Shown here: one piece after another, positions 1 through 5,338 of the stretch | Layout: every line of letters starts with the position of its first letter | How positions within the stretch are numbered: the stretch's first letter is position 1 | NCBI GenBank assembly: GCA_050175615.1 | Contig: JBFXIU010000226.1 | Span: forward strand, 1-5,338 | DNA length: 5,338 nt | From: CAYXXZ01 sp050175615 | Lineage (GTDB): Bacteria; Pseudomonadota; Gammaproteobacteria; Pseudomonadales; Porticoccaceae | Direction of reading: 5' to 3' | Program-made: the position numbers and the translations under genes | The notes under the pieces: generated by a model | The model's database searches: none | Seen by the model: the letters and a program-made list of their open reading frames with translations, nothing else | What the model was told of the DNA's origin: nothing

Positions 1-170
1 GTTTAATCATTCCAATAATGGTAATTTTAAAAAGGACTTATGCAGATCTGGCTAACATTAAAATAATCATGTTATGCAGTTAGATATTCAAGCTTGAATG
101 ATATACAGATCTACTGAACATATTGTTAGCCTTATGTGAGAATATGAATCAATTCTGAATATGAAAATAT
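1..170. other. AT-rich, repeat-rich upstream region with no gene
   Basis: This stretch is about 27% GC by hand count and has no credible coding frame. It holds several short repeats: TTATGCAG directly repeated at 38-45 and 72-79, TAATCAT at 4-10 and 64-70, CAGATCT at 43-49 and 106-112, and an inverted pair GGCTAACA (50-57) / TGTTAGCC (124-131). It is the natural place for the promoter of the two-gene unit. I see only weak sigma-70-like hexamers (for example TTGAAT at 94-99 with CATATT at 119-124, spacing 19), so no promoter is called. Base composition differs sharply from the GC-richer block that follows. Confidence 0.6.
86..99. promoter_or_regulatory. 14-bp perfect palindrome, possible operator
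   Basis: ATTCAAGCTTGAAT is a perfect dyad centred at 92/93. With one bulged base at position 100 the symmetry extends outward through ATAT on both sides. It sits about 200 bp upstream of the CHAT gene start, inside an AT-rich region where a promoter would be expected, and is bracketed by the inverted pair at 50-57 and 124-131. A dimeric repressor or activator site is a reasonable inference. A chance palindrome in AT-rich DNA is the alternative. Confidence 0.3.
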
Positions 171-293
171 AAAGGGCGTCCCTTTGGCCCCCTTGATCGA
201 CCAGACCGGAATTTCGTTGAGGAACCCGGCGTCGAGATAAGCAATGGCTTACTTCAGGTTGATATTCTTGGGCCGGAAGCAAAACTTTTGTGA
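165..293 (+). pseudogene. Probable remnant of an IbpA/Hsp20-type small heat-shock protein
   Basis: A stop-free frame of 42 codons runs from just after TGA 162-164 to TGA 291-293, with no usable start codon. Its translation ends with VEEPGVEISNGLLQVDI followed by a PEAK motif. In IbpA-type small heat-shock proteins the end of the alpha-crystallin domain commonly reads as VE..GA.L.NGLL.IDL, followed by .PEA.KP, so the spacing of NGLL, the D and PEA.K fits. The conserved C-terminal I-x-I tail and the rest of the domain are missing. The block is about 52% GC against about 27% immediately upstream, consistent with leftover coding DNA. The similarity is judged from memory of the family over only about 30 residues, so chance resemblance remains possible. 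Its TGA overlaps the Shine-Dalgarno region of the next gene. Confidence 0.35.
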
Positions 294-297
294 GGTG
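292..297 (+). promoter_or_regulatory. Shine-Dalgarno site of the CHAT gene
   Basis: GAGGTG is a six-base match to the 16S anti-Shine-Dalgarno core and lies 5 nt before ATG 303. It supports ATG 303 as the start, which is also the start that yields a complete signal peptide. Confidence 0.8.
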
Positions 298-302
298 GCA
301 TT

Positions 303-3300
303 ATGCTCAGTAAAACTTTTATTATGGGATTTTTAATAGTAATGACTTGGTATGGTTCTTCTTTCGGAGGAGCCGTCGCTGCAATGAAACCGCTTGAAAC
401 CCAAAAAGTTCAATTAGCCAATACAATGAAAGAGGCAGAGATACTTGAAGCACATTGTAATGTTTATCACATTGATAGCGCATGTTACCAATTAAAACAA
501 GTTGAAGCGCAGATATCTATTTTAAAACAAAGAATTGACGCTTCCGAGAAAATGAGAAATAATTCTATCGAAACAGGTTTTAAAGGTTTGGATCATCAAA
601 CCGAAAATGAGTTGACAGGTATCTGGGCAAGCCCTTTCGGCATCATTGCCCTGGAACAAGATGGTTCTCATGTAATTGGATCCTATTTTTACAATGAAGG
701 CGTCATAGAGGGAGTCCTTACTGGCTCAACCCTTTCCTTTCGTTGGCGCGACTCCCTCAAGTACAGCGGGAATGGCAGTTTCGAGCTTCAACCCAACGGC
801 AATACGCTCCAAACTGCATGGAATCCCACCACCGTGTCTTCAATAGGCCCGTGGTTCGCGACGCGTGTCAGTGATTTGCCCAATCCTCCGGGGCAACGTT
901 CCCATTGGGTAGTGGAGATGGACGTCATGGGTAATTCCACCCTGGCTGGGCGAGCTGTGGGATCGGCAGATATATTCTTCGATAACGACAAGATTGCTGG
1001 CCGGTTATCGGGGAAATTCATCCCGGCGGGAGCCGAATCCGTTGGCCCTGTGAGCGGCGGAACCGAAGATGCCAACAATATTTTTTCCTCTTTTACTGGA
1101 AACCGCGTGGGCAAACGATGTGTGCTGCGCATGAAAAACGTTCAGGATGGGTCAGCGACTCTGGTGGAAGTAACCGGCGATGGTACCCTTTACTCAGGGA
1201 CTTGGCAGGACGATCCGGTCTCCCACTCCAGCCTGGGGGAAGCCCCATTGCACGGCACCATCAGCCTGACACGTCAGAGCGCCGGCAGAACCGAAACCCT
1301 CACCGAGCAGGCATGGAAGCGCCATGCGCGTCTTTGGCGGGTGGCTAAATCAATAAAGGAAACATGGGCTTCGCCTCTCAATGGCGACCCCGGCCTCGTT
1401 GCACGAAGGATGCGCAACGACGGCGATCTCCAGGGTGCGGCAACGGCGTTCGCCAAATTGGCGCAAGTTTATCGAAAGGCCAATGACATCCAGCGGCTGG
1501 CCGACACGTTGAATGAAGAGGCGACGACCTTGGTATGGTGCGGACGGTTTGAAGAGGCCCGCCAGCGTTATCGGGAAATTTTGGGCTTGCCCGGTATTTA
1601 TGAAACACAAAAGCTCCTTGCTATCACAGGCCTGGAGATTGTGCGACTTTCTATAGGTGGCACGTCACCCCAACCGTTACCTCCTGCTGACGACAAGAGT
1701 TTGGCTCATGATGATCCCATCAATCTCAAGGACAGGGCGATTAAGGCCGAGCGATCAGGCGACATCGATACCGCCGTGGCCCTCTTTGACCAGGCGATTG
1801 CCCGCTACGAAGCGGATAAAAAGACACTTACCAATCCCGTCCTTTGTCGGGGGCGCAACATTGATATTGCAATTGTCTTGGAGCGGAGCGCCATGGCTGA
1901 AATGGGCCGGAGGCGGTGGGCGGAAGCGGCTGCCCGTGTGGAACGGGCAATCACCGTGTGGAAGTCCATTGACAGTGGTTCAATCAACGTCGCGAACAGC
2001 GGAAGACTGTTATCCGGGTTGAGGTTGCGGCAAGGCCAACTGCCTGAGGCCCGTGCCTCCATTCGTGATGCTATTGCCATTGCCGGGAAGCACCATATGG
2101 GGGAAACTTGGGAATTGTATGCTCAGGCCGCTCGGGTGGAGGTTCAAGGTGGCGATTACGCCTTGGCGGAAACGTATTTTCAGAAGGCGATTGACAATAT
2201 TGAATCTTTGCGTGTGCGGCTGGTCACGGACGAAACAAAGGTTGGTTACTTCGGTTCGATTTTATCCCCAGCGGATGTTTATGAGGAATACGTAGCTTTC
2301 TTGATGGATCGCACCGGTAATGAACGCACCGCGTTGGAAATGGCCGAACGGGCGCGGGCGCGGGCATTGTTAGATATTCTTGATCCGCAAGGCGTTAAGC
2401 TGGGTCCGGAATACGCCTTTGTGAATGAAACCCCCAGCACGAAGGTTTCGAACACCATCACTGCTGATGCCGCCGTCACATTGGCCCGTCGCGAGAACAC
2501 AGTCTATCTAGTCTATTTTGTTACCAACCAAGCGGCCTATGTTTGGCTCATAGTGCCGGACGGGAATCTATACAGTGGCCGAATCGACACCGATGACGTG
2601 GTGTTGCGCAAAGCAGTTGATGACCTTTGCCAAGTTATGAGTCTCAATCTTCCATCGGAGGAGCCGCGTCGTGCCCTTACGCACCTGCTATGCGCTCCCG
2701 TGGCAAAGGAGTTGGCTACGTTACAGAAAGAGACGCGGATGACGATCATACCTCATAAATTCCTTGCCCTGGTTCCGTTCGGCGCCTTAGGCGAAACCTC
2801 GGGGGAGTGGGGAGAGAAGTGGATTCTAACTTCTCTTCCCAGTCTATCAATTGCCAGCCAACTGCCCCAAAACCCTATTCCGCATCAAGGCCCGCTTTTG
2901 GCTGTGGGGCTGTCAGAGGGCCCTAAGCCTCTTGTTTACTCAAAGGAAGAGGTGAGACAGGCAGCGAGATTATTTCCTGGAGCCACCATTCTGCTCAATG
3001 AATCGGCAACCCGGCAGAGGGTTCTGGCAGAACTGCCGCGCCATCGGGTGGCCCTGCTGTCCTCCCATACTCAGGAAGAAGAGAGGACCGTTACCGATTG
3101 GGGACAGGGAAAAGAACTCGAACTTCTGCTTGCTGGCTCCGACACGTTATCCATGCGTGATCTCAAACGAGGAACGCTGACTGGCATGGGACTCGTAATA
3201 TTAAGTGCCTGTAAGTCAATCAGAGGGCAGCAATTTTCAGGTGACGAATTGATGAATCTTGCCAGAGCTTTTCTGGCTGCCGGCGCAGAACGAGTATTAA

Positions 3301-3500
3301 TCACACTATGGCCTGTAGAGGACAAATCATCGGCTGATATCATTTCTAAATTTTTAGCCAAGATAAAGGGTAGTAATCCAGCAGCCATTGCATTGCATCA
3401 TACGATATGTGAGTATCGAAAACAATCCCCCAGGGACAATAATACTTCACAACCTCCTATGAGATGGGCCGCATGGGTTTTAATGGGACGTCATGAATAA
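303..3500 (+). CDS. Exported TPR-CHAT domain protein (putative caspase-like peptidase)
   Basis: CHAT domains are clan CD (caspase/separase-like) cysteine peptidases, often joined to TPR repeats that sense partners. Residues 1-27 form a signal peptide (K4, hydrophobic 6-25, A-V-A near 24-26), so an extracytoplasmic location is predicted. Residues 36-85 are helical with C52 and C61. Two beta-rich modules follow at about 104-190 and 200-325, with GIW at 106-108, GTW at 299-301 and a GTISLTR strand at 318-324. TPR-like repeats lie near 365-397, 400-430, 474-506, 522-553, 565-597 and 603-636. The R/A-rich helix around 679-693 (EMAERARARALLDIL) is typical just before CHAT. In the CHAT domain (about 721-1065), IPHKFLALVPFGAL at 816-829, His922 in SSHT, Cys970 in LSACKS, LWPVED and a final WAAWVLMG match the family. 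The usual Gly after the catalytic His is Thr. The gene overlaps the next by 8 bp. Activity and substrate are unknown. Confidence 0.88.
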   Translation: MLSKTFIMGFLIVMTWYGSSFGGAVAAMKPLETQKVQLANTMKEAEILEAHCNVYHIDSACYQLKQVEAQISILKQRIDASEKMRNNSIETGFKGLDHQTENELTGIWASPFGIIALEQDGSHVIGSYFYNEGVIEGVLTGSTLSFRWRDSLKYSGNGSFELQPNGNTLQTAWNPTTVSSIGPWFATRVSDLPNPPGQRSHWVVEMDVMGNSTLAGRAVGSADIFFDNDKIAGRLSGKFIPAGAESVGPVSGGTEDANNIFSSFTGNRVGKRCVLRMKNVQDGSATLVEVTGDGTLYSGTWQDDPVSHSSLGEAPLHGTISLTRQSAGRTETLTEQAWKRHARLWRVAKSIKETWASPLNGDPGLVARRMRNDGDLQGAATAFAKLAQVYRKANDIQRLADTLNEEATTLVWCGRFEEARQRYREILGLPGIYETQKLLAITGLEIVRLSIGGTSPQPLPPADDKSLAHDDPINLKDRAIKAERSGDIDTAVALFDQAIARYEADKKTLTNPVLCRGRNIDIAIVLERSAMAEMGRRRWAEAAARVERAITVWKSIDSGSINVANSGRLLSGLRLRQGQLPEARASIRDAIAIAGKHHMGETWELYAQAARVEVQGGDYALAETYFQKAIDNIESLRVRLVTDETKVGYFGSILSPADVYEEYVAFLMDRTGNERTALEMAERARARALLDILDPQGVKLGPEYAFVNETPSTKVSNTITADAAVTLARRENTVYLVYFVTNQAAYVWLIVPDGNLYSGRIDTDDVVLRKAVDDLCQVMSLNLPSEEPRRALTHLLCAPVAKELATLQKETRMTIIPHKFLALVPFGALGETSGEWGEKWILTSLPSLSIASQLPQNPIPHQGPLLAVGLSEGPKPLVYSKEEVRQAARLFPGATILLNESATRQRVLAELPRHRVALLSSHTQEEERTVTDWGQGKELELLLAGSDTLSMRDLKRGTLTGMGLVILSACKSIRGQQFSGDELMNLARAFLAAGAERVLITLWPVEDKSSADIISKFLAKIKGSNPAAIALHHTICEYRKQSPRDNNTSQPPMRWAAWVLMGRHE

Positions 3501-5190
3501 TATTGATTTTCGCGAAGATTTGAAATTTGTTGGGACGATAGCGGCCTCAATGGCTGGCGTGTTTGTAATATTGTCCTATATGGTGCGACGGATTCAATTC
3601 AAGCTGTATGGATTGCCTCTTGACATGGACATTTCGCAATTGTCCTATGCCAACGTTGCCGCTGGATTGCTCCTAATGATGGTCTGCGCGGCTGCGCTTT
3701 TCAGCCCCCTGCTATGCTTTACGTGGCTGATAACCCGAAGATTCCGGCGGAGATGCAAAGAAAGAACAAGGGGATTATCCGGAATGACCATTGGCTTCAT
3801 GTCTGTCGTAGCCTTCTTCGTTCTCTTGCTTCCGGCATTAGAGGTGGTTGGCCTACAAGACCTTCTGTGGTGGACCATCGAGCCGGCAAACAATACGGCG
3901 GGCATGCTGCCACTTGTGATTGGTAAAAACAGCGTCTCCGCAATAGCCCGGCTCGTGACGTCGGGATTGGCCCTGGGCGCTGTGGCGTTCGTACTGGCCA
4001 CTGCGGCAACTACGTTTGCCGATTGGAGGCGCAAACCGGACTTCAGGCGACTGGGTATGGTTGGCGCCAGTGGACTGATTGTCTGCTTGGCGTTATTTGC
4101 TTATGTGGTCCTGCTTGCCGCGATCGTCCCTGGTTTTGGAGAATTTGATTCCCAGGTGACCATCTCCCTACAGTCGTCGGCGGTACCCGGCGGCTCGACA
4201 GTGGATGGCCTGCTGATCAGTCAGACAAATAATGCCGTATCTGTTCTTTCCATGAAGGAAGGATCGGCTTCCGTCGTCCTGGTCCCAACAACCAGCATTG
4301 CGCGCATCGACTTCCGGGGCCGGAGTAAGTCATTTAAACATCTTTTATATCGGCGTTTACAGTACGCTATGAAAAATCAGGAGGATAGAACCATGTCTAT
4401 TTTCAAAATACCGTTCGCGATGTGGGCAATAGTCGGAGCGCTTTTGGTTGTTGTGGGGTTTTCACAGTTGCTACCGTCCCAGGCGGTGGCCGATCCATCC
4501 AATGCTGTAACAGATCCATCCGTTATCGATAGGAACGCCCGGGCCGAATCCGTGTTGCGCCCAAAACTTCTCGCCGCAGTTTTGGCGTACTATCCTGCAG
4601 TGCTGAATATGGTAGGTGATGTGGCAGAAAAGGTCGAAATGTTCGTTGGCATGATCATTCGTGGTGACAACGAATCCTCCGGCGATTTATGGTGTTATGG
4701 GGTCGACGGCAATCATCGTCGTCTCACAAACGATGGAGGTTACACCTCGCTACGGCCATCCAAGGATGGTTCGCATGTGGCCTTTCTTCGCCAAGGACAT
4801 CTCGGCATTCTCGATATCGGTACTGGCACCGTGCGTTTGCTGCCAGGCGATACGGTCTATGAACGTCTTCTGGGTTGGGACGAATCTCTTGGAATGCTGC
4901 TGGCGGCACGCAAGGACAATTTTCTTGTTCGCCTGCACATTGCCGATGGGCGTTCTGAGGCAATGATGGCGTCTCCTCTTAGAGGCAAAGAACGTGCTGA
5001 CCTTGAGGTGCTCGCTCGCATGACCCCAAGCCCTGGAATACTTATGGTAAGTGGCTATAATGATGAATGGTTTGTGTTGGAAAAACGCTGGGGAGCAACG
5101 GAAAATGCCCTCCTCTTCACCACCAAGCATCCTCTATCCGATCCCACATGGTGCGAGGCTGGTATTTTTTATGTAGCGACAAAAGACTAA
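3493..5190 (+). CDS. Polytopic membrane protein fused in frame to a short TolB/PD40-like propeller
   Basis: Five membrane segments are visible at about 12-31, 53-80, 98-120, 150-176 and 187-213. Basic loops after the second (RRFRRRCKER) and fourth (DWRRKPDFRR) place both loops in the cytoplasm and residues 214 onward outside. Residues 218-290 form a small beta-rich domain ending in VPTTSIARIDF. A basic stretch (KSFKHLLYRR) follows, then a hydrophobic segment at 303-327 and AVA at 331-333. The C-terminal part (about 387-565) has TolB/PD40 features: GDLWCYGVDGNHRRLTNDGG, then SLRPSKDGSHVAFL and LGILDIGTGTVRLL. It is only about 180 residues, short for a six-blade propeller. The ATG overlaps the CHAT gene stop by 8 bp with at best a weak GGGAC upstream, suggesting translational coupling. 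The frame may be two joined genes (see the internal start at 4393). I do not recognise the N-terminal half as a named family. Confidence 0.75.
   Translation: MNNIDFREDLKFVGTIAASMAGVFVILSYMVRRIQFKLYGLPLDMDISQLSYANVAAGLLLMMVCAAALFSPLLCFTWLITRRFRRRCKERTRGLSGMTIGFMSVVAFFVLLLPALEVVGLQDLLWWTIEPANNTAGMLPLVIGKNSVSAIARLVTSGLALGAVAFVLATAATTFADWRRKPDFRRLGMVGASGLIVCLALFAYVVLLAAIVPGFGEFDSQVTISLQSSAVPGGSTVDGLLISQTNNAVSVLSMKEGSASVVLVPTTSIARIDFRGRSKSFKHLLYRRLQYAMKNQEDRTMSIFKIPFAMWAIVGALLVVVGFSQLLPSQAVADPSNAVTDPSVIDRNARAESVLRPKLLAAVLAYYPAVLNMVGDVAEKVEMFVGMIIRGDNESSGDLWCYGVDGNHRRLTNDGGYTSLRPSKDGSHVAFLRQGHLGILDIGTGTVRLLPGDTVYERLLGWDESLGMLLAARKDNFLVRLHIADGRSEAMMASPLRGKERADLEVLARMTPSPGILMVSGYNDEWFVLEKRWGATENALLFTTKHPLSDPTWCEAGIFYVATKD
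4379..4384 (+). promoter_or_regulatory. Perfect internal Shine-Dalgarno inside the second gene
   Basis: AGGAGG occurs 8 nt before the in-frame ATG at 4393, an optimal core and spacing. It lies in a 90-bp dip to about 33% GC, as an intergenic junction would. It is a stronger initiation signal than the one in front of the annotated start at 3493. Confidence 0.7.
4393..5190 (+). CDS. Probable internal-start product: exported TolB/PD40-like protein (265 aa)
   Basis: This is an alternative or additional product of the 3493-5190 frame, starting at codon 301. Its first residues, MSIFKIPFAMWAIVG, with a hydrophobic run to about residue 27 and AVA just before D34, make a textbook signal peptide for Sec export. 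Cleavage after the AVA at residues 31-33 of this product is predicted. The mature part has a linker with repeated DPS, a helix (about 50-85 of the product), and a short propeller-like region with PD40-type KDGSHVAFL motifs. A perfect AGGAGG 8 nt upstream supports independent initiation. The product could be a periplasmic protein made separately from the membrane protein, or the signal peptide may now serve as a sixth membrane segment of the fused chain. The function is unknown. TolB-like propellers generally mediate protein binding. Confidence 0.5.
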   Translation: MSIFKIPFAMWAIVGALLVVVGFSQLLPSQAVADPSNAVTDPSVIDRNARAESVLRPKLLAAVLAYYPAVLNMVGDVAEKVEMFVGMIIRGDNESSGDLWCYGVDGNHRRLTNDGGYTSLRPSKDGSHVAFLRQGHLGILDIGTGTVRLLPGDTVYERLLGWDESLGMLLAARKDNFLVRLHIADGRSEAMMASPLRGKERADLEVLARMTPSPGILMVSGYNDEWFVLEKRWGATENALLFTTKHPLSDPTWCEAGIFYVATKD

Positions 5191-5338
5191 GAATTAGGTG
5201 AGGTGATCCTTGAACCTATCCCCAAAATACAGAACTACATCACCTGTTGTGTGTTTCTGTCTTCATTTTTCCATATTTTGCGTTCAATAACATTTTTGGG
5301 GATAGGTTCTTGAATTACTGTGAATAATATAACCACGC
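5191..5338. other. Non-coding 3' region without a recognisable terminator
   Basis: No open frame of note is seen after TAA 5188-5190. There is no compact GC-rich hairpin followed by a T-run, so no intrinsic terminator is called. The stretch contains AGGTG in tandem at 5196-5205, a 7-bp inverted pair AGGTGAT (5201-5207) / ATCACCT (5239-5245), and the longer inverted-repeat element listed separately. Confidence 0.5.
5212..5309. mobile_element. MITE-like element: 98 bp with 16-bp perfect terminal inverted repeats
   Basis: GAACCTATCCCCAAAA at 5212-5227 and its exact reverse complement at 5294-5309 enclose 66 bp of AT-rich, non-coding DNA. Sixteen matched bases at this distance are unlikely by chance. 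Symmetry stops abruptly on both the inner and outer sides, as in transposon ends. Immediate flanks are TT on both sides (5210-5211 and 5310-5311), compatible with a 2-bp target duplication. CTTGAA also occurs at 5209-5214 and 5309-5314, exactly 100 bp apart, but it overlaps the repeats. A non-autonomous insertion element is the best reading. A long stem-loop acting on the mRNA 3' end is the alternative. I cannot assign an IS family. Confidence 0.55.

Noticed and set aside
171..185. AAAGGG-CGT-CCCTTT small hairpin
   Set aside because: It is a 6-bp stem with a 3-nt loop but no following T-run, and lies far from any gene end; more likely incidental within the remnant frame.
88..282. Minus-strand open frame of 64 codons
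   Set aside because: It crosses a sharp GC step from AT-rich to GC-rich DNA, has no good ribosome-binding site and no recognisable motif. The plus-strand frame at 165-293 explains the GC-rich part better.
3071..3388. Minus-strand open frame of 105 codons opposite the CHAT domain
   Set aside because: It lies entirely antisense to well-conserved CHAT motifs and has no features of its own.
3645..4034. Minus-strand open frame of 129 codons
   Set aside because: It is antisense to clear membrane segments of the second gene; its Ser/Ala/Thr-rich translation is typical of a shadow frame.
4333..4339. TTTAAAC, a known -1 frameshift heptamer, near the fusion joint
   Set aside because: It is read as TTT AAA C in the gene's frame, not T TTA AAC as slippage requires, and I see no clear downstream pseudoknot.
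4492..4523. GATCCATCC repeated twice
   Set aside because: It encodes the DPS repeats of a low-complexity linker and is too short to call a repeat feature.
4750..5130. Minus-strand open frame of 126 codons
   Set aside because: It is antisense to the PD40-like region, with no ribosome-binding site or domain that I can see.
5212..5309. Intrinsic terminator formed by the 16-bp inverted repeat
   Set aside because: The loop would be 66 nt and no T-run follows the right arm, so it does not fit a Rho-independent terminator.

Overview
The window reads as a compact two-gene unit on the + strand of a Gram-negative-type bacterium. The basis is Sec-type signal peptides, extracytoplasmic domains and strong Shine-Dalgarno sites. 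The species cannot be placed from this sequence, and nothing on the minus strand looks like a real gene.

Layout. Bases 1-170 are very AT-rich (about 27% GC by hand count) and dense in short direct and inverted repeats, including a 14-bp perfect palindrome. Bases 165-293 hold a GC-richer (about 52%), start-less open frame. Its translation resembles the end of an IbpA/Hsp20 small heat-shock protein, so it is probably a gene remnant. Bases 303-3500 encode a 1065-residue exported protein: signal peptide, short helical segment, two beta-rich modules, about six TPR-like repeats, and a C-terminal CHAT (caspase-family) peptidase domain with an apparent His922/Cys970 dyad. Its stop overlaps the start of the second gene by 8 bp. 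Bases 3493-5190 form one 565-codon frame: five membrane segments, a small beta-rich domain, then a hydrophobic segment and a short TolB/PD40-like propeller fragment. Bases 5191-5338 are non-coding and contain a perfect 16-bp inverted repeat enclosing 66 bp, which looks like a miniature transposable element.

Working together. The overlap implies co-translation of the CHAT protein and the membrane protein. A plausible reading is an envelope-located CHAT protease or scaffold paired with a membrane-anchored sensor or substrate carrying a periplasmic propeller. No substrate or trigger can be read from the sequence.

The most notable point is that the second frame looks like two genes joined in frame. 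At the joint (4321-4410) GC drops to about 33% between flanks of about 57-59%. A perfect AGGAGG sits 8 nt before ATG 4393, and what follows that ATG is a near-ideal signal peptide. The frame may yield two products, or one product whose topology conflicts with the positive-inside rule.
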